Part shown: piece after piece, positions 51,725-60,019 of the stretch
Numbering within the stretch: the stretch's first letter is position 1
Layout: each line of letters begins with the position of its first letter
Assembly: GCA_905339295.1 (NCBI GenBank)
Contig: CAJPFI010000006.1
Location: 186,001 to 250,000, forward strand
Source of the DNA: Burkholderiales bacterium
GTDB lineage: Bacteria; Pseudomonadota; Gammaproteobacteria; Burkholderiales; Casimicrobiaceae
DNA length: 64,000 nt
Reading direction: 5' to 3'
Notes under the pieces: generated by a model
Told to the model about the DNA's origin: nothing
Databases searched by the model: none
The model's input: only the letters and a program-made list of their open reading frames with translations
Translations under genes and position numbers: made by a program

Positions 51725-52537
51725 ATGACGAACGCCGACGCCGCGCGCGCCGAGGGTGAGCGCGCCAACGAGGACATCCGGGTCGCGCGACCCGCGGACG
51801 GCGTGCTGCTGCTGACCATCGACCGGCCCGCCGTCCGCAACGCGCTGCGCACGCGCACGCTGGCCGAGATCGCGGCCGAGCTCGCGGCCGCGACGGACGA
51901 CCCGGCGATTCGCGCGGTCGTCGTCACCGGCGGCATCGAGAGCTTCGCCGCGGGAGCGGACCTGAGGGAGATGGCGACGCTCGGTCCGATCGAGGTGCTG
52001 ATGCACGAGCGCCAGCGCCACTGGCGCGCGATCGGCGCGTTCCCGAAGCCGCTCGTCGCCGCGGTCTGCGGCCATGCGCTCGGCGCGGGCTGCGAGCTCG
52101 CGCTCGCGTGCGACTTCGTCGTCGCCGGCGCGAACGCCCGGTTCGGACAGCCGGAAGTCAACCTCGGCATGATCCCCGGCGCGGGCGGCGCATCGCGGCT
52201 CGCGCGCACCTGCGGCAAGTCGCTCGCGATGCAGATGGTGATGACCGGGCTTCCGATCGACGCTCGCACCGCGCTCGCGGCGGGCATCGCAGTCGAGGTC
52301 GACGAGCCGGAGAGCGCGCTCGCCCGCGCGATCGAGCTGGCGACGCTCATGGCATCGAAGCCGCCCCTCGCGGTCCGGCTGGCGAAGGAGGCGGTCCGGC
52401 GCGCGCTCGAGATCCCGCTCGGCGACGCCGTGGAAGCCGACCGGCAGGCATTCGCGCTGCTCGCGGCGAGCGACGACCGGCGCGAGGGCATCGCCGCGTT
52501 CCTCGAGAAGCGCCCGCCGCGCTTCACCGGACGTTGA
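51725..52537 (+). CDS. Enoyl-CoA hydratase/isomerase family protein
   Basis: The 270-residue crotonase has A-A-G-A-D-L-R near 77-83, G-A-G-C-E-L-A-L near 121-128 and F-G-Q-P-E-V-N-L-G near 141-149, so both acid/base Glu residues are present. The N-terminus carries about 18 extra residues (A-R-A-E-G-E-R-A-N-E-D) before the domain. It lies behind the PaaF-like gene and may take part in the same beta-oxidation steps. Which substrate it uses is not visible. Confidence 0.85.
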   Translation: MTNADAARAEGERANEDIRVARPADGVLLLTIDRPAVRNALRTRTLAEIAAELAAATDDPAIRAVVVTGGIESFAAGADLREMATLGPIEVLMHERQRHWRAIGAFPKPLVAAVCGHALGAGCELALACDFVVAGANARFGQPEVNLGMIPGAGGASRLARTCGKSLAMQMVMTGLPIDARTALAAGIAVEVDEPESALARAIELATLMASKPPLAVRLAKEAVRRALEIPLGDAVEADRQAFALLAASDDRREGIAAFLEKRPPRFTGR

Positions 52538-52550
52538 ACGGAGGATGGCG

Positions 52551-53159
52551 ATGACGAGACAGGCATGGCTCGGCGGATCGGCGGCCGTCGCCGCCATCGT
52601 GGTCGCGGCGTGTGCGACGACGACGATCCGCGACTCGTGGTTCGACGCGTCGGTGCGCACGGCCCCGTTCGCGAAGGTGCTGGTCGTGACCGTGGGCGGC
52701 GACCTGGCGCGGCGCCGCATCTTCGAGGACACGCTCGCCGGGAAGCTCCGCGCGGCGGGGGTCGAGGGCGTGCAGGCGTACCAGGTCCTGCGCGACGGCC
52801 AGTCGACCGAGGCCGAGATGGACGCCGCGGTCGCGCGCGTCGGCGCCGACGGCCTGATGCTGGTCCGCTTCAAGGGCGTGCGCACCGAGACCGAGGTGCG
52901 CCCGACGATGGTGCCCGGGCCGGCCGTGCCCGGATGGTACGGCTGGTACGGACGCTGGTACGCGGTGCCGGAGGTCCACCGGACGCGGATCGCGACGGTC
53001 GAGACCTCGCTGTTCGACGTCGCCACGAAGAAGCTCGCATGGACCGGCGTCACCGAGACGTTCGACCCGGCGTCGTTCCGCAAGGAGGCGGGTGCGCTCG
53101 CCGATGTCATCGTGGGCGCGATCGCGGGACACAAGCTCACGCCGCGAGGGAGACAGTGA
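52551..53159 (+). CDS. DUF4136-like lipoprotein
   Basis: A 202-residue protein with a signal peptide and lipobox V-A-A-C around residues 18-21, then a mixed alpha/beta domain with D-S-W-F-D and a late W-T-G-V-T-E-T-F. It resembles small outer-membrane lipoproteins of the DUF4136 kind. The ATG at 52551 is preferred to that at 52545 because GGAGG (52540-52544) would be too close to the earlier one. A Gly/Trp/Tyr-rich loop, G-W-Y-G-W-Y-G-R-W-Y near residue 125, is notable. The next lipoprotein gene starts on the last base of its stop. Confidence 0.75.
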   Translation: MTRQAWLGGSAAVAAIVVAACATTTIRDSWFDASVRTAPFAKVLVVTVGGDLARRRIFEDTLAGKLRAAGVEGVQAYQVLRDGQSTEAEMDAAVARVGADGLMLVRFKGVRTETEVRPTMVPGPAVPGWYGWYGRWYAVPEVHRTRIATVETSLFDVATKKLAWTGVTETFDPASFRKEAGALADVIVGAIAGHKLTPRGRQ

Positions 53160-53770
53160 TGGGACTCCGCAGGGGAGCGGCGCTCGTTTGCGCCGCGCTC
53201 GTCGCGACCGGTTGCGCGACGAACCAGCGCACGGTGCTGCGCGAGATCGAGGACGCCTCGGGCACGGCGACGGCCCGGCTGCAGCGCGTGGCGGTCGTGG
53301 CGATCGATCGCGACGCGGCGTCGAGGACGGCGTGGGAGGGTGCGATCGCCTCGCGGCTCGCGTCGCGCGGCGTGGCGACGACGACCGGCGACGCGTTGCG
53401 CGCCGGCGCGCAACGCGTCGCGGGCGCGGTCACGGTCGACGGCGGGCCGGTGATCGAGGCGGCGCGCAGGTCGGGCGCCGATGCCATCCTGTTCGTTCAG
53501 CCGCCGGCCGCCGTGCCGATCGCGCCGGGAAGCGGCGCGTATCGCTGGCTCGATGCGCGGTCGTCCCCCGATCCGCGGACCGATCTCGACACGGCGCCCG
53601 CGTCGGTCACCGAGCTGCGCCTCTACAACCTGACGACCAACGCGGCCGCATGGCGCGCGATGGTGATGGTCTACTACCCGTCGGCGGGCGCGTCGGACGC
53701 GGACAAGGTGGCCGACGCGGTCGCGACGGGGCTCGCGAAGCGCGGGTTCGTGCGGGCCGACGGACGCTGA
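53159..53770 (+). CDS. Second small lipoprotein, unknown function
   Basis: The 203-residue product has a signal peptide with lipobox A-T-G-C near residue 19, followed by a domain that looks distantly similar to the preceding lipoprotein, with the pattern of a strand after D-R-D-A, A-D-A-I-L-F-V and a C-terminal helix. The one-base TGATG overlap with the first gene suggests that they are translated together and may form a pair in the outer membrane or periplasm. No partner enzyme is nearby. Confidence 0.7.
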   Translation: MGLRRGAALVCAALVATGCATNQRTVLREIEDASGTATARLQRVAVVAIDRDAASRTAWEGAIASRLASRGVATTTGDALRAGAQRVAGAVTVDGGPVIEAARRSGADAILFVQPPAAVPIAPGSGAYRWLDARSSPDPRTDLDTAPASVTELRLYNLTTNAAAWRAMVMVYYPSAGASDADKVADAVATGLAKRGFVRADGR

Positions 53771-53789
53771 CCGCGCCCGCCGACGGCGC

Positions 53790-54218
53790 TCACCTCGGCA
53801 GTGCGCGAAAGCGCATCGTCGTGCCGTCGTTGCCCGTCAGCACGAGCTGGCCGGCATCGAGGCGCCAGCGGTCGATCCGCGCCAGATCGGCGATGAACGC
53901 GGCATCGAGCGTGCCGTCCGGGCATTTCATCTTCGTCGCGGCGACCGCCGGCAGCAGCGTGAGCGAAGCGCCATCCTGCACCCAGCGCGTGGCGCCGCGG
54001 TTGCAGTCGAGGCGCAGCAGCGCGCGCCCGCCGGCCTCGAACGTGATCGTGTAGCGCGTCGCGTCGGCCGGTGCGCTCCGAACCGCGCCGCCGGCGTCGG
54101 TGCGAAGCCACGCGTGCGCGACGCCCGCGGGGATCGACGGCGGGTCCGCGGACGGCGACGCGCTCGCGCAGGCGGCCAGGAGCAACGCGCCGGCGAGCAC
54201 GAGTCGGCTCGCGCTCAT
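53790..54218 (-). CDS. META/HslJ-domain lipoprotein
   Basis: The 142-residue protein has a lipobox L-A-A-C near residue 17 and a META-like domain: F-E-A-G-G-R-A-L-L-R-L-D-C-N-R-G-A-T followed by a T-K-M-K-C-P-D-G segment and L-V-L-T-G-N-D-G-T-T-M-R-F near the end. META domains of this type occur in HslJ and in lipoproteins linked with envelope stress. The start overlaps the stop of the IclR regulator gene by four bases (ATGA), so they may be one transcript. Confidence 0.75.
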   Translation of the reverse strand: MSASRLVLAGALLLAACASASPSADPPSIPAGVAHAWLRTDAGGAVRSAPADATRYTITFEAGGRALLRLDCNRGATRWVQDGASLTLLPAVAATKMKCPDGTLDAAFIADLARIDRWRLDAGQLVLTGNDGTTMRFRALPR

Positions 54219-55078
54219 CGCAACGGTTCGCGTTCGCGCGTCCGCGCGGGCAGTCCGCCCAGCGCGGCGGTGATGTCGCGCGCGGCGGCGCGCACGCGCT
54301 CGCCCAGCTCGGCGAGGCGTTCCTGCGGCAGGCGCGAGGTCGGCCCGGCGAGCGACACGGCGGCCCACGGCCGGCCGGACTCGTCGGTGATCGCCGCCGC
54401 GACGCAACGCAATCCGACCGCGTGTTCCTCGTCGTCGACCGCGTAGCCTCGCAGCGCGGCATGCGCCAGCGTGTCGGCCAGCGCCGCGCGCGACACCAGC
54501 GTCCGCTCGGTGTAGCGCGCGAGCGCGCCGCGGCCGAGGAGGGCGTCCACGTCGCGCGGGGGCATCGCCGAGAGCATCGCCTTGCCCACGCCGGACGCGT
54601 GCATGGGCGCGCGCGCACCGAGCCGGGCGTTCATGCGCATCAGCTCGCGGCAGGGGACCTGCGCGACGAAGACGGCCGCGCCGCTCTCGATCACCGCGAG
54701 GTTCGCGGTCTCGCCCGAGGTCTCCATCAGCCGCTCGAGCCGGGGCAGCGCCTCGGCGACGAGGTTGCGGTGCTCGAGGAACGCGCTGCCGACGCGGTAG
54801 GCGCGCACGCCGACACGGTAGCGTCCGTCGTCGCCCGCCTGCACGTAGTCCGCGTCCTCGAGCGCGGCCAGCAGCCGGTGCGCGGTCGGCGCGGGCAGGT
54901 GCAGCGCGGCGGCGAGGGCGGTCAGCGTCGCGCCGCCGGGTGTCGACGCGAGGAACTCGAGCACGGCGAGTCCACGCGAGAGCGCCTGGGTGTGGCCGGC
55001 GCCGCGCCTGGCGGCGCCGCCGCGGGGGCGCGAGGCGGCAGGGACGCGTGCGGGCGTCGAGAGGGACGAACGGGTCAT
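54215..55078 (-). CDS. IclR-family transcriptional regulator
   Basis: The 287-residue protein has a winged-helix domain near 30-90 (T-Q-A-L-S-R-G-L-A-V-L-E and P-A-P-T-A-H-R-L-L-A-A-L) and the IclR effector domain (A-P-M-H-A-S-G-V-G-K-A-M-L near 155-167, C-V-A-A-A-I near 236). IclR proteins often control aromatic or organic-acid breakdown. The 25-residue N-terminal arm is Arg/Ala-rich. No obvious target lies upstream within the 398-bp gap; the META lipoprotein overlaps its 3' end. Confidence 0.92.
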   Translation of the reverse strand: MTRSSLSTPARVPAASRPRGGAARRGAGHTQALSRGLAVLEFLASTPGGATLTALAAALHLPAPTAHRLLAALEDADYVQAGDDGRYRVGVRAYRVGSAFLEHRNLVAEALPRLERLMETSGETANLAVIESGAAVFVAQVPCRELMRMNARLGARAPMHASGVGKAMLSAMPPRDVDALLGRGALARYTERTLVSRAALADTLAHAALRGYAVDDEEHAVGLRCVAAAITDESGRPWAAVSLAGPTSRLPQERLAELGERVRAAARDITAALGGLPARTREREPLR

Positions 55079-55476
55079 GGACGGGCGGCGTGGTCGCCGC
55101 CTGCGCATTCTAGGGCCTGGCGACGCCGTCGGGACACTCGCGCCCGTGTCGCGCGCGCCGGACGGCCGGGCGCGAGCGGGGCGGTGTTTCCGATGCACGC
55201 CGGGAGCGGGCGACGACGCCCTGCGGCCGGCGCGGGCGCACGCTCGCCGGATCGCCCTCGCGCGGGCTGGGTCCAGGCGAACACGATCGCGGTGCGGCGC
55301 GCCGCCGCCGACAGCACCCGACCGGCGAGGCGGCCGTTTCCGGCATGAAGCCATGCCGCGAACACGTGCCGCAAGTCGGGCCAGGCGAGGAGCGCCATCG
55401 CGAACGTCCTCGCTGCCCGGTTCGCCGCAGGCGTGACGCCGATGCCGCCCCTGGAGGCCCGGGACTTCCCGAAGCG
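55079..55476. other. Spacer upstream of the IclR regulator
   Basis: Roughly 400 bp that should hold the IclR-gene promoter. A 107-residue minus-strand frame (55075-55398) exists but has no domain, is Arg/Ala-rich and overlaps the IclR start, so I do not call it. No strong hairpin or repeat was noticed. Confidence 0.5.
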
Positions 55477-57114
55477 TCAGCCGACCCACGTCCGCATCGC
55501 CCACGCCACCAGCGCGACGAGCGTCGCCGTCGCGACGACGCCCCAGACCGCGAGCGGAAGGTCGGAGGGAGGGCGCGGCACCGGCAGCAGGTCGGGGTCG
55601 CGCAGCTCCGGCGGGAACGCGCGCGGCGGAACGGGGACGACCACCCTCGCCTCGGGATCCTTCGGCACCACGCGTTCGTACTCGGCGGGGGACGCGATGG
55701 GCCACGAGCCGAAGGCTCGCGACGACGGGAACTGCGGAACGCGGACCCACACCAGCGCCTCGAGGTCGCGCGCGAGCAGACGCTCGACCTCGCTCGCGTC
55801 CCCGCTCGCGCCGCCGGTGGCGAGCCGAAGCAGGTCCGCGCCGAGCGTCTCGAACGCCACGGCCGGAAACAGGCGCGTCCGGTCCTGCGTCAGGTATTCG
55901 TAGGCGGTGCGCGTGGCCTCGACCGAGCGCGTCCTCGCGAGCGTCCACGGCACTGCGAGCCACGCGAGCAAGACCTCCGCGGCGCCCGCGTCGTTCGCCG
56001 GCACGTTCCAGCCCATCGCGCGCAGCGTGTCGACGCTGATGCCGGTGCAGTTCATCGTCGAGTGCCGGTAGGGAAGCTGGTGGCGCCAGAATTGCGCGTA
56101 GACGCGGTCGAGCGCCCCCTGCACGCGCGCGGCGGCGCCGTCGTCGGCCAGGATGCCGACGAGAAGCGCGGACGGCCGGTACCACGCCTGCCCGCTGTTG
56201 AGGTCCGCGAGGTAGTTGTCGAGCGGCACCGGCGCGGCGAGGATGCCCTTCTCGCTTTCGATGTCGAGCGAGTAGAAGTTGTCGACGACGAGGTCGGCGA
56301 TGCCGCCGTCGGCGCCGACACGGCCGGTCCCCAGCGCGAAGTGCCCGCCCCACGCCTCGTCGTCGTCGCCCTGCGAGCCGTTCACCATGACGACGAGCGC
56401 GGCCTTTCCCGCCCACGGCCGCGTGCCGGCGTCGCGCTTCCACAGGAGCCGCGTCGAGAACGGCGCGCGGGCGCCGCCCCCGTCCGCACGCACCAAGTCG
56501 CGCAGCGACCGCGCGGCGGGGCGGTCCGCAGGAAGCGGGGCGAGCCGCGCCGCGTCGTCGAGGCGGAAGTCCTCGGGCCAGAGCGTGCGCGCCACGAACG
56601 TGTCGCCGTTCCACCGGCCGCGCAGCGCGACATCGCGCGCCGCAAGGAACGCCGCCGAGGTCGCGTCGAACCACGAGCGGTTCAGCGCGAGTCTGGGCGC
56701 GAGCGCGAAACGGTGATCGCGGCCGTCCACGGCGATCCGCGATGCGTCCGGCGCGAGTCGCGCGCGGCGCAGGCGACTGGGCGAGGCAAGCCAGACTAGC
56801 GGCGGATGCGCGTCGCGCGCCTGCGCGGACGCGCGCGACGCCGCCCAAGCGCGCACGTCATCGAAGGCGCGCACGCCGCGCGCGAAGCCGGACACCGGCA
56901 CGCCGTCGCGCGGGACCGCGATCCACTCGTTCGCGAAGTAGAACGCCGCCGATGGCGCGATGGGCGACGCGTCGCCCGTCGTGACGACAAAGTCGCCCTC
57001 GGGGTGCAGGCCGAGGTGCGTCGCAGCCGCCGGAGCGTCCGGGGGCGCAGGGGCAGCGGGAGTCGCGAAGGTCATGACGGAGGTGCCGGCGCGCGAACGC
57101 CTGCGCGCGATCAT
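55477..57114 (-). CDS. Uncharacterised membrane-anchored protein with N-C motif
   Basis: The 545-residue product has no recognised family. It has an ordinary soluble body with W-x-x-x-x-x-Y-x-F-A-N-E-W near 55, D-N-F-Y-S-L-D-I-E-S-E-K-G, a compact H-S-T-M-N-C-T-G-I-S-V-D-T-L segment near residue 355 that could carry a Cys-His active site, and a single C-terminal membrane helix (A-V-W-G-V-V-A-T-A-T-L-V-A-L-V). The N-C-T/S-V-D-T-L layout recalls DUF4105/Lnb-like acyltransferase or NlpC-type proteins, but I cannot confirm either. A start at 57075 is also possible. Confidence 0.6.
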   Translation of the reverse strand: MIARRRSRAGTSVMTFATPAAPAPPDAPAAATHLGLHPEGDFVVTTGDASPIAPSAAFYFANEWIAVPRDGVPVSGFARGVRAFDDVRAWAASRASAQARDAHPPLVWLASPSRLRRARLAPDASRIAVDGRDHRFALAPRLALNRSWFDATSAAFLAARDVALRGRWNGDTFVARTLWPEDFRLDDAARLAPLPADRPAARSLRDLVRADGGGARAPFSTRLLWKRDAGTRPWAGKAALVVMVNGSQGDDDEAWGGHFALGTGRVGADGGIADLVVDNFYSLDIESEKGILAAPVPLDNYLADLNSGQAWYRPSALLVGILADDGAAARVQGALDRVYAQFWRHQLPYRHSTMNCTGISVDTLRAMGWNVPANDAGAAEVLLAWLAVPWTLARTRSVEATRTAYEYLTQDRTRLFPAVAFETLGADLLRLATGGASGDASEVERLLARDLEALVWVRVPQFPSSRAFGSWPIASPAEYERVVPKDPEARVVVPVPPRAFPPELRDPDLLPVPRPPSDLPLAVWGVVATATLVALVAWAMRTWVG

Positions 57115-57259
57115 GCCCGATCCCGCCGCCCCGCGGGCTTCGCCGTCCCCTGCGCCGGGCGCGCGGCGCATCGCCGCCGTCGGGGTGCGCGCGCACGGCC
57201 TCGCGCCGCTTCGCGCGATCACGCGCCGCCCGACGCGCCGAGGACGGCGCGTGGCCGCG

Positions 57260-58105
57260 TTACGGCGATCGCGTGCGTCGCGAAGGGGCCGATTGGCAGC
57301 TCGGGCATTCGAACAGGCCGCGCCCGGCCGCCTCGGTCCGGCGGATCGTCCGTCCGCAATGCCAGCACGGCTGTCCGGCGCGTCCGTAGACGAGGAATCG
57401 GCGGTTGTCGAAGTCGACGCCCTGCGCGGCGAGCCGGCGCGCGCGCTCCGGATCGTTGGTGATGCCCGCGGTGCGGTAGCTTCGCCTCGGCAGCGCGACG
57501 ATCGCGCGGGCGAGCCGCGCGATCGCCTCGGCGTCGAGGTCCGCGGGACGCGAGCATGCGCGCACGCCGGCCGCGTGCAGGATCTCGCTGCGAAGGTAGT
57601 TGCCGAGACCCGCGACGAAGCGCTGGTCGAGAAGCAGGCGGGCGAGCGGCGCACGCGCGAACGCCGGCTCGAGCAGGCGCGCGGCGATGCGCGAAGGCGT
57701 CGTCGCGCGGTCGAGCGCATCGGGCCCGAGGCGGGCGAGGAACGGGTGAGCGTCGAGCTCGCCCGGGTCGAGCAGCTCGATCTCGGTCGCGCTGTAGAGG
57801 ATTGCCGCGTGCGACCCGGTCGCGAGCACGACGCGCACGGCGCGGACTGCGTCGGGCTCCTGCGCCGCGGGCCCCACGCGCCACCGGCCGTAGAGCTGGT
57901 TGTGCGAGTAGTGGACCAGCCCGCGGTCGAACGCGATCAGCAGTGCCTTGCCGTGCGACCAGGCGCGTGTCACGCGCGCGCCCCGCAGGCGCCGCGCGAG
58001 GCGCCCGAGTCCGCGAACGCGATACTCGACGCGCTCGAGCGGCCGGCCGGCGAGCGCCCGCGACAGGGCGTCGGCCTCGCGCCGGATCTCCGGCCCCTCC
58101 GGCAT
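57260..58105 (-). CDS. nei: Endonuclease VIII (Nei)
   Basis: The 281-residue glycosylase begins M-P-E-G-P-E-I-R-R, with the catalytic Pro2 and Glu3 exposed after Met removal. The Y-S-H-N-Q-L-Y-G-R-W-R-V stretch near 65-76, the helix-two-turn-helix (L-L-L-D-Q-R-F-V-A-G-L-G-N-Y) and a C-terminal zinc finger C-W-H-C and C-P-S-C follow the E. coli Nei pattern rather than MutM. It removes oxidised pyrimidines. The start overlaps the stop of the upstream small membrane-protein gene (TGATG). Confidence 0.93.
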   Translation of the reverse strand: MPEGPEIRREADALSRALAGRPLERVEYRVRGLGRLARRLRGARVTRAWSHGKALLIAFDRGLVHYSHNQLYGRWRVGPAAQEPDAVRAVRVVLATGSHAAILYSATEIELLDPGELDAHPFLARLGPDALDRATTPSRIAARLLEPAFARAPLARLLLDQRFVAGLGNYLRSEILHAAGVRACSRPADLDAEAIARLARAIVALPRRSYRTAGITNDPERARRLAAQGVDFDNRRFLVYGRAGQPCWHCGRTIRRTEAAGRGLFECPSCQSAPSRRTRSP

Positions 58106-58449
58106 CAGCGGAATCCGGCGAGCGCGTTCTGGCAGACGGCGCCGTCGAAGTCGGCGCGGCAGGCGTCGCGCACGGCGCCGCACACCGCGGCGGACATGCC
58201 GGCGGTGACACCCTTCGCGAGGTCGGTCATCGCCTTGCCCAGCGACTCGGCCATCGTCGCGCCGGGGACGCCGGCCTCCGTCGCCGGCGCCGCGGCGGGC
58301 GCGCGCGCCGCCCCGCCGAACTGGCTCATGCACGTCGCGTAGGCGTGCTCGATTCGTGCCTCGTTCGAATAGACCTGCTGCCATGCGATCGACGCGACGA
58401 TCGCGACGGCGAGGACCACCAGCGCGATCCGGGCCAGCGCGCGGCGCAT
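58105..58449 (-). CDS. Small single-span membrane protein
   Basis: The 114-residue product has one N-terminal membrane segment (about 6-24) and then a periplasmic part with four Cys (A-T-C-M-S, A-V-C-G-A, D-A-C-R-A and V-C-Q-N) that could form two disulfides. No family is recognised. It overlaps selD upstream and nei downstream by one base each, forming a tightly joined selD-orf-nei string. Confidence 0.65.
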   Translation of the reverse strand: MRRALARIALVVLAVAIVASIAWQQVYSNEARIEHAYATCMSQFGGAARAPAAAPATEAGVPGATMAESLGKAMTDLAKGVTAGMSAAVCGAVRDACRADFDGAVCQNALAGFR

Positions 58450-59504
58450 CAGCGCACGACCACGCGCGGCGCTCCCGCCACGATCCCGCCGACCACCGCG
58501 GCCCGATCGAACCCTTCGCGGGCGAAGACGTCGAGCACCGCGCCGACATCGTCGGGTGCGCACGCGACGAGCAGTCCTCCCGACGTCTGCGGATCGGTCA
58601 CGAGCGTGCGCACGAGTCCGGCGTCGGGCGCATCGATCGCGACCTCCGTGCCGTAGCCGGCCCAGTTCCGGCCCGAAGCGCCCGTGAGGAACCCTGCGCG
58701 CGCGAGATCGGCGACGCCCGGCAGCAGCGGAACGCGCGCGAAGTCGACGACGGCGCCCGCGCCGGACGCGCGGCAGATCTCGATCAGGTGTCCCGCGAGG
58801 CCGAACCCGGTCACGTCGGTGAGCGCATGGACCCCCGGCATGGCACCGAGCGCGACGCCGGGCGTGTTGAGTTTCGTCGTGCTCGCGAGCATCGCGGCGT
58901 AGCCGTCGGCGTTCAGCGTCCCCTTCCTGAGGGCCGCGCTGTAGATGCCCACGCCGAGGGGCTTCCCCAGCACCAGCCGGTCGCCGGGCCGGGCGCCGGC
59001 ATTGCGCTTGAGGTTCGCCGGATCGACGAGGCCGATCGCCACGAGACCGTAGATCGGCTCGACCGAGTCGATCGTGTGGCCGCCTGCGATCGGGATGCCG
59101 GCCTTCGCGCACACGGCTTCGCCGCCCTCGAGGACGCGCCGGATCGTGTCGACCGGAAGCCGGGCCACCGGCATGCCGACGAGCGCGAGCGCGAACAGCG
59201 GCGTCCCGCCCATCGCGTAGACGTCCGAGATCGCGTTGGTCGCGGCGATCGCGCCGAAGTCGTAGGGATCGTCGACGATCGGCATGAAGAAATCGGTGGT
59301 CGCGACGATTGCCTGGCGGTCGTTGATCCGGTAGACGGCCGCGTCGTCCGAGGTCTCGATGCCGACCAGCAGTTCCTTCGGGAGGATCGACGGTCCTGCC
59401 CTGGCGATGATGTCCCTGAGCAGGCCGGGCGCGATCTTGCAGCCGCAGCCGCCGCCGTGGCTGAACTCGGTGAGGCGCAACGGGACGGGGTCGGGGGCGT
59501 TCAT
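58449..59504 (-). CDS. selD: Selenide, water dikinase (SelD)
   Basis: The 351-residue enzyme has the SelD start L-T-x-F-S-H-G-G-G-C20-G-C-K, matching E. coli Cys17 and Lys20 (a Cys, not selenocysteine, form), then D-D-A-A-V-Y, T-T-D-F-F-M-P-I-V-D, G-G-H-T-I-D and D-P-Q-T-S-G-G-L. It makes selenophosphate for selenocysteine or 2-selenouridine. No selA, selB, selC or mnmH is in the window. The minus-strand start is ATG 59504. A TAAAAT on the minus strand near 59530-59536 is a candidate -10. Confidence 0.94.
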   Translation of the reverse strand: MNAPDPVPLRLTEFSHGGGCGCKIAPGLLRDIIARAGPSILPKELLVGIETSDDAAVYRINDRQAIVATTDFFMPIVDDPYDFGAIAATNAISDVYAMGGTPLFALALVGMPVARLPVDTIRRVLEGGEAVCAKAGIPIAGGHTIDSVEPIYGLVAIGLVDPANLKRNAGARPGDRLVLGKPLGVGIYSAALRKGTLNADGYAAMLASTTKLNTPGVALGAMPGVHALTDVTGFGLAGHLIEICRASGAGAVVDFARVPLLPGVADLARAGFLTGASGRNWAGYGTEVAIDAPDAGLVRTLVTDPQTSGGLLVACAPDDVGAVLDVFAREGFDRAAVVGGIVAGAPRVVVR

Positions 59505-60019
59505 GCGCGAGCCGGTGAAACCGATGGCGCATTTTACCGTCCAATACCGAGGGCGCTGCCGGCAGGCGGGTTTCGCGGGGTGCTTGCGGCGATGCGCAGG
59601 CGGACGACGGCGACATCGACGGGGTTCGGCTCGCGCGTTTCGGGCGCCCCCGGACAAGGCTCTCGCCGCGGCGCGATTCACCCTGCCGCCGGCGAGGGAA
59701 ATCGCGGGCGCCGCGGGCAGGACACGTGGGCCCCTGTGTCGCGAACCCCGGCATGCCCCTTGCTGCACATGACGCTCAAGGCACAGGCACGCGGCCTGCC
59801 CGTCCGGCACCGGGCGTCCGCTGCGCCGCAGCACGCCCCCGCCGCGCCGACGCGTGACGCGATTGAGAACGCGTGTCGGTTCCCGCCGGGGCGCGAACGG
59901 CGTAGCATGCGGCAAGCGTTCGCGGCGCCCTCGGGTGACCCGCCGGCACCGTGGGCCGGGCGAGGAAGACGGCCTGCCTCAACGGGCCCGTGCGCCGCGG
60001 ACGTCGTACAGGAGAACGC
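59505..60019. other. Divergent spacer between selD and korC-like gene
   Basis: About 515 bp with no gene I can support. The left end holds the probable selD promoter (TAAAAT on the minus strand). Toward the right, a TAGCAT at about 59905-59910 with a poor -35 could serve the oxidoreductase operon. No clear riboswitch or tRNA fold was found by eye. Confidence 0.45.

Noticed and set aside
55075-55398. A 107-residue minus-strand frame upstream of the IclR gene
   Set aside because: No recognisable domain, Arg/Ala-rich composition and an overlap with the IclR start.
58449-59504. Possible selenocysteine form of SelD
   Set aside because: The active-site codon is a Cys codon, with no in-frame TGA.
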